The position numbers and the translations under genes were made by a program. Source: Algoriphagus sp. TR-M9 (GTDB lineage: Bacteria; Bacteroidota; Bacteroidia; Cytophagales; Cyclobacteriaceae). From it: 64,000 nucleotides of DNA. The stretch covers positions 1,745,001 through 1,809,000 of the forward strand of contig NZ_CP115160.1 in NCBI RefSeq assembly GCF_027594545.1, read 5' to 3'. Positions 1-9,216 of this stretch are shown in pieces. The notes beneath the pieces are model-generated. The model saw nothing but the letters and a program-made list of their open reading frames with translations. It was not told the origin of the DNA and searched no databases. How positions within the stretch are numbered: position 1 is the first letter of the stretch; each line of letters begins with the position of its first letter.

Positions 1-478
1 CCATATTCATCAATCCCCCCAAATCCATCCCGCCATTTCCTCCACCATTGCCCAGGAGTGAGCCCAGTAGATCTGCAGTTCCCACTTTACCTTGTCCGCC
101 CTGTAGGGATGATACAATGGAAGACATGATGTCATTATTTTCCTGCGGGGCATCATTTACCCGTTTGTTAAAGAAATTCATGATCATCGGTAGGGCTGCG
201 GCTGCTATTCCCATGGCTTGTTCTTTGGAAATCCCAAGCTTGTCCATGAGCCCTTGCGACACATCTCCCTGTAGGTTGTTGATGATGGGCGCGTCTGGAG
301 AAGTTTCCTTTCCAGAAAACATTTCCTGGATAGCTGCAGTATCACCAGCTGCTACCCGTTTTTGGAGGCTATTTTGTAAAGAATCCTTGATAGCTGAAGC
401 GCCACTGCTGTCCTGATTCATACCTGCGAGCATTTCCTGTAGAGGCCCGTCAGCCATTTTTAATAATTGATCTAACAT
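1..478 (-). CDS. DUF937-like protein, 3' end cut by window edge
   Basis: An ATG at 476-478 on the minus strand opens a frame that runs without a stop to base 1, so about 159 codons are visible and the C-terminus is missing. The protein begins MLDQLLKMADGPL, has an alanine-rich amphipathic stretch (SKEQAMGIAAAALPMIMNFF) and then a low-complexity glycine/asparagine-rich tail. This layout resembles the DUF937 family of small Bacteroidota cytoplasmic proteins of unknown function; the family call is from memory of its general look and is moderate. No signal peptide is visible. The shorter frame on the opposite strand is a shadow of this one. The next gene on the same strand is a CAP-domain remnant about 125 bp upstream. 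Confidence 0.7.
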   Translation of the reverse strand, partial: MLDQLLKMADGPLQEMLAGMNQDSSGASAIKDSLQNSLQKRVAAGDTAAIQEMFSGKETSPDAPIINNLQGDVSQGLMDKLGISKEQAMGIAAAALPMIMNFFNKRVNDAPQENNDIMSSIVSSLQGGQGKVGTADLLGSLLGNGGGNGGMDLGGLMNM

Positions 479-602
479 GATTTGAAAAATTTGTTTGATT
501 CAATTTCTCAAAAATGAAATGGCTTTGCAATGAAATGCTCAGGAAAAAATCATAAAAAGTCTGTTTTGGATTATATTTTGGATTTTTCAAGTAAAACAAG
601 AT

Positions 603-854
603 TCAATTTACAGTCCGGTAAGCTGCTTTACCTCCAAAATTCTGTACCCCGATGAGGTATGGAACGCCATGAAAGTCAGGATTTCTATAAACCTGAACCC
701 CACAGCCCAGCTGTATGTAGTGTGGATTGAGAATGCTTTTTCTATGACTAGGAGAATTCATCCATAACCTGACCACCTCCCGGGCATAGCTGAGATAGGT
801 ATGGGGTAAAATGACTTCTTTTTTAGAACAAGCGGTGCTGGTAGAGTTTAACAC
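603..854 (-). pseudogene. C-terminal remnant of a CAP-domain (SCP/PR1-like) protein
   Basis: The 83-residue frame carries the C-terminal half of a CAP domain: a tryptophan-methionine then SPSHRKSIL at residues 34-42, followed by GCGVQVYRN and a final PYLIGVQNFGG strand. In CAP proteins the motif WM-SPxHRxNIL lies in the second half of a domain of about 130 residues; the N-terminal half with the first conserved histidine and the GHNL-type region is absent. The only start is a GTG at 854, with an in-frame stop at 894-896, and no missing half is seen in other frames up to the next gene at 1017. I read this as a 5'-truncated remnant. A short functional secreted protein is possible but less likely because no signal peptide is present. 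Confidence 0.55.
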
Positions 855-942
855 GAAGAAGTCTCCTCTATATTTTAGAATCCGGAAAAGAAATTAACTC
901 AACAGAAGAATCATTTATTCGATTACTCCATATGGGGGAAGC

Positions 943-977
943 AAAAAACCTCCGCCAGTATGCTTGACGAAGGTTTT
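943..977 (-). terminator. Rho-independent terminator of the 1017-1451 gene
   Basis: Arms at 945-954 and 968-977 pair over 10 bp with one G-U, around a 13-nt loop. On the minus strand the hairpin is followed by a T run (the A run at 943-948). It lies 40 bp past the stop of the membrane protein gene. Confidence 0.75.
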
Positions 978-1016
978 GAGTATTGAATGAAATGTAAGTT
1001 TAAAGGCTATTACCGA

Positions 1017-1451
1017 TTATCCTAGCCAGAGTGTCCATGGAATTCGGCTCAAAAGTAAAACCAATCCTAAGGCATACATCATGTAAATATTACGGAATCT
1101 ACCTCTGGAAGGCCCCGGTTTTTTTGCCCGGCTGTAACCAATAGTAATCAGAACAATAGCAATAATGTTGATCACGGGGTGCTCTACTGCCAATAATTTA
1201 GCCGCTGGATCTGACATAGCATTGCCGGTTTGCAGCATGGCAAAACCCAAGGGACTGACGAAATAGAGTATCAGTCCTACCAGCAATTGGATGTGGCAAA
1301 GGATGAAAGCAATCAAGCCTATTTTTCGATCTTTCTCCGTAAACTCTCTACCTGAAAGTGAACCGATGAGCATGTAAATAATAACCACCACTAGAGCGAG
1401 CAATGCCAGGTATGCGATACCTGAGTGTAAATGTTGAATTCCTGTGTACAT
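1017..1451 (-). CDS. Small four-helix membrane protein with conserved-looking histidines
   Basis: A 144-residue integral membrane protein with four predicted transmembrane segments (about residues 10-32, 44-66, 86-106 and 123-141). The histidines H7, H10, H53 and H90 sit at or just inside helix ends (HLHSG, LCHIQL, VEHPVI), a spacing that would suit haem or metal binding. Bacteroidota homologues are, as I recall, sometimes labelled cytochrome b-like, but the sequence alone does not prove haem binding. It starts at an ATG at 1449-1451 and ends with its own terminator, so it is probably monocistronic. It is 54 bp downstream of the rRNA methyltransferase gene on the same strand. Function unknown. 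Confidence 0.75.
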   Translation of the reverse strand: MYTGIQHLHSGIAYLALLALVVVIIYMLIGSLSGREFTEKDRKIGLIAFILCHIQLLVGLILYFVSPLGFAMLQTGNAMSDPAAKLLAVEHPVINIIAIVLITIGYSRAKKPGPSRGRFRNIYMMYALGLVLLLSRIPWTLWLG

Positions 1452-1505
1452 AGTATTGAAAATTGACTAAGCGAAAATAGGGGAAAAGAGCGGAGAATAC
1501 CTGCT

Positions 1506-2687
1506 TTATTCTACAAATAGTACCAGCCCCTTGAGGTATTCACTTTCCGGGTGGAAAATATTCACAGGGTGATCTGCCGGCTGACTGAGTTGATGCAGGA
1601 TTTTTACTTTTCTGCCGCATTCCAAAGCGGCGGCAAGGATAGTATTGCGGAAGAGGGCTTTGTCCACCACCAGACTACAGGAGAAGGTAAATAGGATCCC
1701 TCCGGGCTTGATTTTCCTTAGCGCTTCTGCATTCAGTCTTTTGTAACCTTGTACAGCATTGTGTCTGGCTCTTAGGTTTTTAGCAAAAGCAGGCGGGTCC
1801 AGTACTATGACATCATAGTCATCACCAATTTCCCGTATGTATTTCACCACATCTGCTACTTTGGATTCATGCTTGCCTGTAAGCTGCGGGTTCAAAGTGA
1901 GGTTTTTCTCCGTCAGTTCTATGGCTTTGGGAGAAATGTCCACCGAATGCACTTCTGCGGCACCTTCCGAAAGGGCGGATACCGAAAATCCACCTGAATA
2001 GCAGAAAGTGTTGAGGACTTTTTTGTTTTTGGAATAGTCGCCCAGAAGCTTTCTGTTTTCTCGCTGATCGATGAAAAAGCCAGTTTTCTGGCCCTTTTCC
2101 CAGTCTATTTGATAGGTAGCTCCGTATTCCTGGACCAAGTCTGTGTTTGGCTGGCCGAGAATCCACTCGTTGGAAGTAACACCGGCACTTTTGGGTAGTG
2201 TTTCTGCGCTCTTATCAAAAACTGCAACCAGCTTATCCCCATATATTTTTTTGACAGCTTGGGCTATTTCTTTTACATGCTGATGCATGCCAATGTGATG
2301 TGCTTGAATCACCACTGTGCCATTGTAATAGTCCAGGATCAATCCGGGCAGGGAATCTCCTTCTCCATGGACTAATCTGTACACGTTAGTGTTCTGATTA
2401 TCTGTGAGTCCTATGGTTTTTCTTAAAGCAAAAGCAGAGGCGATTTTATCATCCCAGAAATCTTGGTTTATTTCCCGGTTTTCGAATGAAATAAGCCGCA
2501 CCATGATGGAACCTTCCGAATAATGCCCTACGCCAAGAAGGTCTTCTTTAGAGGAATATACAGCTACGAGTTGCCCTGTTTGTAGGGAAGCGTCCTTTTG
2601 GAAGATAGCCCCGGAAAAGACCCAGTGATGTCTTCTGATCAGTGAGACTTCCTTGCCGCGTTTAAGAATAATTTTAGGATAATCCAT
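1506..2687 (-). CDS. rlmI: Class I SAM-dependent 23S rRNA (cytosine-C5) methyltransferase, RlmI-like
   Basis: The 393-residue protein matches E. coli RlmI (396 residues) in length and layout: an N-terminal PUA RNA-binding domain (about residues 1-75, with HHWVFSGAI), a middle segment, then a Rossmann methyltransferase domain. Visible motifs are the SAM-binding FCYSGGFS at 228-235, the acidic strand-end VDIS at 249-252, the catalytic-loop DPPAF at 297-301 and FSCS at 335-338, with C337 as candidate nucleophile. RlmI makes m5C1962 in 23S rRNA; Bacteroidota relatives may modify a different base, so the substrate is inferred. It starts at ATG 2685-2687. A 99-residue frame inside it is a shadow. 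Confidence 0.85.
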   Translation of the reverse strand: MDYPKIILKRGKEVSLIRRHHWVFSGAIFQKDASLQTGQLVAVYSSKEDLLGVGHYSEGSIMVRLISFENREINQDFWDDKIASAFALRKTIGLTDNQNTNVYRLVHGEGDSLPGLILDYYNGTVVIQAHHIGMHQHVKEIAQAVKKIYGDKLVAVFDKSAETLPKSAGVTSNEWILGQPNTDLVQEYGATYQIDWEKGQKTGFFIDQRENRKLLGDYSKNKKVLNTFCYSGGFSVSALSEGAAEVHSVDISPKAIELTEKNLTLNPQLTGKHESKVADVVKYIREIGDDYDVIVLDPPAFAKNLRARHNAVQGYKRLNAEALRKIKPGGILFTFSCSLVVDKALFRNTILAAALECGRKVKILHQLSQPADHPVNIFHPESEYLKGLVLFVE

Positions 2688-2770
2688 AGTATGAAATTGT
2701 AAAGCTTCGAAAATACCTTAGCTAGATTTGCTCTAGTTGGAACTAGACCGGTAAACTAGGCTAAATAAAA

Positions 2771-2817
2771 GTAAAGGGAGCGAATGTGCTTTTAACGCAA
2801 ACTTTCGGCCCCTTTAC
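2771..2817 (-). terminator. Probable terminator downstream of the ABC-F gene
   Basis: Arms GTAAAGGG (2771-2778) and CCCTTTAC (2810-2817) are perfectly complementary and enclose a second partly paired stretch. The minus strand continues into TTTTATTT. It lies between the ABC-F stop (2892) and the next gene start (2687). Confidence 0.55.
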
Positions 2818-2891
2818 CCAATCAGTAATTTTTCTTCGATAAAATTAGCTGGCTGACAATAGTCTTATATGCTTGGTATTGAAGTTTAGCT

Positions 2892-4544
<1,653 letters not shown>

Positions 4545-4656
4545 TTAATTTTTGAGGACATGGGGAGAACCCTTGGTTTCTGCCGCTTTCCTGCTGGTTT
4601 TTCGGCTTTTAGAGAGAAAGAAATTTTCTGCTGTTTATATTGGTGTCTCTAAGCCT

Positions 4657-7600
4657 ATGAACACCTTCCTTAAGCTATTTTGTATTCTGATTATCAGCTT
4701 GCTAAGCCTGCTGCCAGCATATGCACAGCAGAGCACTGTGGGCAGGGAATTTTATTTTGGCTTTATGGACAATTACCGAAGGGATAACCAGCCAGACAAG
4801 GCGATCATCCTGATCACTGCCAATGAGGATGCCGCTGGACAGATCCGTACCCTTCAGGAAACCGTTTCTTTTAATCTTAAAGCAGGAGAACAATTCATTC
4901 GGGAGTTTGACGGCACTTCTGGTAATATCATTCATAGGAATGCAGGAGTGATTGAAAATAGAGGAGTGCATATTCTATCAGATGGAGATATTGCGGTACA
5001 TGCCATCAATGGGAGGGAGTTTAGTACAGATGGTACGGTGGTTTTACCCGTTTCTTCGCTTGGTAAGGAATACTTAATCACCGCTCACTATGACAAATTT
5101 TCTCCAGGTTTGGATCCTGGTAATAACGAGAACTTTGAAAGTACACTTTTGATCGTGGCTGTAGAAGATGAAACCCGCGTGGAGGTCACTTTAACTGCCG
5201 GTACTACCGGTTCTGTACCTAAGGGATCTACTATTGAATTGGGTTTGGATAAGGGTCAAAGCTATCAAATTAAAGGCGTAGGTGATCTTACGGGGACCCG
5301 CGTCAAAGTGATCAATGACACTCCTGACGACTGTAAGCGAGTGGCGGTTTTTTCCGGAAACAAATTGACCAGTGTTGGTCCATGTGGAACTACAGGCGAG
5401 CATCTTTTCCAGCAAGCTTATCCTTTGGATACCTGGGGGAAAAGTTACGTACATGTACCACTAAAAGGACGAGTTTCTGGGGATTTTGTGAAAGTACTCG
5501 CTTCACAGGACAATACCACCGTGAACGTGGATGGTGATAATTTGGGTACGCTGAATGCCGGAGAGTTTCTGCAATTGGATATGCCCTATGATCAGGTTTC
5601 TTTGATAGAGACTTCTAAACCATCTGCAGTATCGGTTTTGGCCAAGAGTGTACAATGCAATGGCCCGGCTGGGGGAAACTTGGGTGACCCGCTTTTGATT
5701 ACCTATAGCTCCACAACGCAATTCACCCAATCGGTTTATTTTTCCACAGGTCAGCTGGTTTCAAATGAGAATCAGGAGCTGGTACATACCCTAAACTTGG
5801 TAGTTTCTACAGGAAGCCAAAACTTCACCACGCTCAATGGACAGGCGATAGGCGGAGAGTTTACACCATTGCCAGGTTCTGGCTTTTCCTATGCCCGCAT
5901 AAATGTTCCTGAAGGGGTAAATCAAGTAAGTAATCCTGATGGCTTTTTTGGATACCTCTATGCCAATGGAACCATTGAATCCTATGGATATGCCATAGGA
6001 GGGGGGATGAATGCCGTACAATTTGAGGCAGATTCGGAGTATGACTTTGAAGTAATAGGAGAGCGGGTGGCTTGCTTCGGGCAGGAGGGTACATGGGAAA
6101 TTATTCCAGACAACCCTGCTTTTACGGATTTTACCTGGGATTTTGGTGATCAATCCAGTCTGGTGATCGGACAGGAAGTGAAGCATACCTTTGAAACGGA
6201 AGGGGAATTTGAAGTTAAAGTAATTGCTAGTACCGGCGGAGCAGAATGTGATAGCCAAGAGGAATTTACATTTGAGGTACAAGTCAATAAAGTAGATGCA
6301 ATGCTTGAAGGCCCATCGGCAGTCTGCCCCAATCAGCAAGGAGTAATTTATTCCATCACCGATACGCTTAATTATTCTTCTACGATATGGGAAATTGATG
6401 GCGGGAATATTGTAACCGAAACCGACTTCCAACTTACAGTAGACTGGGGGAATTCCAATCCTTCCGCTTTGATCCGTGCTATTCCTGTTGCGCCAAATGG
6501 TTGTCAAGGAAGAGCTTTGGAAATTAGTGTAGAAGTTGCCAGTGATTATACTGCTGCAATTCCAGAAGGTCCTGAAGGTATCTGTGCCAATCAAACATCC
6601 GGTGTTTACACGATTCCTCTTCCTTTGGCTGGTATGGACTATCAATGGTATGTCACTGGAGGGAAGCTACTTTCTGGTCAAGGCACCGCACAAGTGGAAA
6701 TAGAATGGGATATCTCAGCTGCCAGGTGGGCAGTTTATTACGAGGAACAAGATGAAGCTTACCCTACCTGTAAAGGAGTTTCCGGGTTATTAGAAATTCA
6801 GCAAGATCTGGAAATTGATATAGAAATAGTGGATCAGGTCAATCCTTCCTGCCCGCTAGCAAGTGATGGATTGATACTTCTAGAAGCAAAAGGCGGCACC
6901 GGGGATTTTGAGTTTTCTTGGTCACATGATCCAACGCTTCAAGAAGCTCATGCCACTGATCTGCCAGCTGGTACGTATGAAATCACTGTAAGCGATGCTT
7001 TTGGATGTGGGGAAAAAACAGTGGAAGTGGTTTTGACAGACCCAGGTCCGGTAATTGCAAGCCTTTTGGAAGTTAGTAATCCAGATTGTAATGGGGAATT
7101 CTCAGGTGAGGTCTTGATAGAGGTAGCTGGTGGAGAGGCACCTTTTGAAGTTATAGGTAGGGCCAGCCAATGGGACAGTGGATTGCTTACGGTGAGTGGT
7201 CTAAGTGCAGGAACCTATGAGTTAATGTTGGTAGATGCCAATGGCTGTTCTGCTACAGTAAATGCGACTTTAATACAGATTGAACCACTGGCAGTTTCAT
7301 TTATTTCGAATAGTCCAAACTGTGGTGATGAGATGAGCGGTAGCTTGCAGGCTGCTGTGAGTGGAGGTGTTCCACCATATCGTTTTGAGTGGGAAAACGG
7401 TTCTACTTCAGAAACCCTGCAAAATGTACTTCCAGGGGAATATTCAGTTTCTATTTCGGATGCTAATAATTGTTTGATTTCGCTTTCGGGAAAGATTACT
7501 GAGGCTGTTCCGGCAGTAAGAATGCCAACGGGATTTGATCCAAGAGCAGGCAATTATGAGCCGGTTACGAGCTGCTCCATCTCATTTCAACTTAATATTT

Positions 7601-7767
7601 ACGATCGCTGGGGCGCATTGATTTATTCGGGTACTGAGGGTTGGGATGGTGTTTTGAACAATGAAGTAAATGCCGGAGTCTATACGTATTTGGTGCAATA
7701 TGAATATCAGATAGATCAAGAGACCTACAGTGCTGAACAGCGGGGAAGTTTTACCTTGATTCAATAA
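4657..7767 (+). CDS. Secreted IgGFc-binding/PKD/SprB-repeat protein with type IX secretion C-terminal signal
   Basis: A 1036-residue exported protein. I start it at ATG 4657 because a signal peptide follows at once (FLKLFCILIISLLSLLPAYAQ); the frame is open from 4552 but those residues look non-coding. Domains in order: an N-terminal beta-rich IgGFc-binding-like region (about 30-430, with VKVLASQDNTTVNVDG), a PKD domain (about 470-545, WDFGD then HTFETEGEF), two further Ig/PKD-like modules with paired cysteines (to about 730), three SprB-like repeats (about 740-980, each with LPAGTYEITVSDAFGC or a variant) and a C-terminal gliding-type signal (IYDRWGALIYSG, WDG, AGVYTY). Such proteins are adhesins or surface proteins passed to the type IX secretion system. 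No operon partner is nearby. Ligand unknown. Confidence 0.85.
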   Translation: MNTFLKLFCILIISLLSLLPAYAQQSTVGREFYFGFMDNYRRDNQPDKAIILITANEDAAGQIRTLQETVSFNLKAGEQFIREFDGTSGNIIHRNAGVIENRGVHILSDGDIAVHAINGREFSTDGTVVLPVSSLGKEYLITAHYDKFSPGLDPGNNENFESTLLIVAVEDETRVEVTLTAGTTGSVPKGSTIELGLDKGQSYQIKGVGDLTGTRVKVINDTPDDCKRVAVFSGNKLTSVGPCGTTGEHLFQQAYPLDTWGKSYVHVPLKGRVSGDFVKVLASQDNTTVNVDGDNLGTLNAGEFLQLDMPYDQVSLIETSKPSAVSVLAKSVQCNGPAGGNLGDPLLITYSSTTQFTQSVYFSTGQLVSNENQELVHTLNLVVSTGSQNFTTLNGQAIGGEFTPLPGSGFSYARINVPEGVNQVSNPDGFFGYLYANGTIESYGYAIGGGMNAVQFEADSEYDFEVIGERVACFGQEGTWEIIPDNPAFTDFTWDFGDQSSLVIGQEVKHTFETEGEFEVKVIASTGGAECDSQEEFTFEVQVNKVDAMLEGPSAVCPNQQGVIYSITDTLNYSSTIWEIDGGNIVTETDFQLTVDWGNSNPSALIRAIPVAPNGCQGRALEISVEVASDYTAAIPEGPEGICANQTSGVYTIPLPLAGMDYQWYVTGGKLLSGQGTAQVEIEWDISAARWAVYYEEQDEAYPTCKGVSGLLEIQQDLEIDIEIVDQVNPSCPLASDGLILLEAKGGTGDFEFSWSHDPTLQEAHATDLPAGTYEITVSDAFGCGEKTVEVVLTDPGPVIASLLEVSNPDCNGEFSGEVLIEVAGGEAPFEVIGRASQWDSGLLTVSGLSAGTYELMLVDANGCSATVNATLIQIEPLAVSFISNSPNCGDEMSGSLQAAVSGGVPPYRFEWENGSTSETLQNVLPGEYSVSISDANNCLISLSGKITEAVPAVRMPTGFDPRAGNYEPVTSCSISFQLNIYDRWGALIYSGTEGWDGVLNNEVNAGVYTYLVQYEYQIDQETYSAEQRGSFTLIQ

Positions 7768-7774
7768 GAAAGGA

Positions 7775-7804
7775 TTTCATTATTGCCGCAAATGGATAGT
7801 TTTG
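7775..7804 (+). promoter_or_regulatory. Predicted galE promoter (-7 box TAGTTTTG)
   Basis: TAGTTTTG at 7797-7804 matches the Bacteroidota -7 consensus TAnnTTTG exactly and lies 23 bp before the galE ATG. The expected -33 position (about 7775-7777) reads TTT, a partial match only. Confidence 0.45.
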
Positions 7805-7827
7805 TCATTTCAAACTTTTAAAAATAC

Positions 7828-8841
7828 ATGAAGAAGATATTAATAACCGGCGGAGCTGGATATATAGGTTCACATACGGCAGTACAGTTAGTTCAATCCG
7901 GCTATGAGCCCATCATCATTGATGATCTATCGAATTCCGAAGAAAAAGTACTAGGTAGGTTAAAAGAGATTTTGGGCAAGGAAATCAGCTTTTACAAGGG
8001 TGACTGTGGCGATAGGCAGCTTCTTGAACAAATAGCCAAAGAACATGAACTTTCCGGGGTGATTCATTTTGCTGCTTTCAAAGCCGTGGGAGAAAGTACC
8101 AAGCTCCCTTTGAAGTATTACAGAAACAATGTAGGGTCCTTGGTCACTCTACTGCAGTTTATGCAGGATCATCACATTAAAGATCTAGTTTTCTCGTCCT
8201 CCTGTACGGTTTATGGACAGCCTGATAAGTTGCCGGTGACAGAAGCTACTCCCAGACAGGATGCGGAGAGTCCATATGGTAACACGAAGAAAATCTGTGA
8301 GGATATTCTGATCGATTTTATTAAAAGTAAGTCTGGTTTGCGTGTGATTTCATTACGATATTTCAATCCTGTAGGAGCCCATCCCAGTGGAAAAATCGGT
8401 GAATTGCCGATTGGTGTTCCTGCGAATTTGGTTCCTTTTGTAACCCAGGCAGCAGCAGGCATTCGGGAGAAGCTGACAGTTTTTGGAGCGGATTATGACA
8501 CCGCCGACGGCTCATGCATTAGAGATTATATCCATGTGATGGATCTGGCGGATGCGCATTTAAAGGCTTTTGAATACCTGAGCAAGCAGGAGGACAATTT
8601 CTATGATGTATTTAATGTAGGCACAGGAAATGGCAATACGGTTTTGGAAGTCATAAAAGCATTCGAAAAGGTGAATGGTATTAAAGTCAATTATGAAATT
8701 GGGCCTAGAAGACCCGGGGACATTGTGAAAATATGGGCAGACACTTCTAAGATCAATGAAAAACTAAAGTGGCAGCCGAGCTATTCGCTGGAAGACTCCA
8801 TGCGGGATAGCTGGAACTGGCAGAGGCAGCTATCAAATTAA
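7828..8841 (+). CDS. galE: UDP-glucose 4-epimerase
   Basis: A 337-residue extended short-chain dehydrogenase/reductase of normal GalE length. It interconverts UDP-glucose and UDP-galactose in the cytoplasm, feeding the Leloir pathway and surface glycan synthesis. The NAD-binding motif GGAGYIGSHT is at residues 7-16. The catalytic set is visible as SSSCTVYG (about 127-134) and the YxxxK in SPYGNTKK (about 151-158). The substrate-loop RYFNPVGAHPSG follows. ATG at 7828, preceded by a good -7 box and followed by a hairpin terminator, so it is likely transcribed alone. Confidence 0.95.
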   Translation: MKKILITGGAGYIGSHTAVQLVQSGYEPIIIDDLSNSEEKVLGRLKEILGKEISFYKGDCGDRQLLEQIAKEHELSGVIHFAAFKAVGESTKLPLKYYRNNVGSLVTLLQFMQDHHIKDLVFSSSCTVYGQPDKLPVTEATPRQDAESPYGNTKKICEDILIDFIKSKSGLRVISLRYFNPVGAHPSGKIGELPIGVPANLVPFVTQAAAGIREKLTVFGADYDTADGSCIRDYIHVMDLADAHLKAFEYLSKQEDNFYDVFNVGTGNGNTVLEVIKAFEKVNGIKVNYEIGPRRPGDIVKIWADTSKINEKLKWQPSYSLEDSMRDSWNWQRQLSN

Positions 8842-8879
8842 TCCCTAAATAGTCCTATCAATCTTGCTTAAGCAATACT

Positions 8880-8923
8880 CCCCTCCTGATGAGTAATTTC
8901 ATTGGAGGGGATTTGTTTTTTTG
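8880..8923 (+). terminator. Terminator of galE
   Basis: CCCCTCC (8880-8886) pairs with GGAGGGG (8904-8910) around a 17-nt loop, followed by a T-rich tail. It lies 39 bp after the galE stop. Confidence 0.7.
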
Positions 8924-9216
8924 GCTTCACTACTCTGCTTTGTTTATTAAAAGAACTTTTAAAGTGGGGCTCCATTTGTGAAAAAAATTCAATAGATAAG
9001 GTGTAAATGTGAGAAGCGAAAAATCAGGTGCAATTTTCATTTTTTGGTATCTAGGATTAATGTTTTTAAGTGAATCTGTACTACAGTGATAAATCCTACT
9101 TGTACTTATGCATCATTTTTTCTTTTTGAAAGGAAAGTATCCTATTTTGAAGATCTTGGAAAGAATAAACATTTCTAGGAAGAAGGAGGTTATATAGACT
9201 TATTTCAAGAATAGAT
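8924..9216 (+). other. Non-coding leader of the hybrid kinase gene
   Basis: AT-rich intergenic DNA. The sequence AGAAGGAGG at 9181-9189 looks like a strong ribosome binding site but is 27 bp from the kinase ATG and has no start codon at the usual distance. No RNA gene or convincing promoter was recognised. Confidence 0.5.

Noticed and set aside
5791..6645. 284-codon minus-strand frame
   Set aside because: It lies wholly inside the secreted SprB/PKD gene and has no family motif, so it is an antisense shadow.
9181..9189. Strong AGGAGG ribosome binding site
   Set aside because: No start codon lies 5-10 bp downstream; it is 27 bp from the kinase ATG, so it is probably chance.
8924..9216. Riboswitch or small RNA in the kinase leader
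   Set aside because: No conserved pairing or known RNA motif could be made out by eye.
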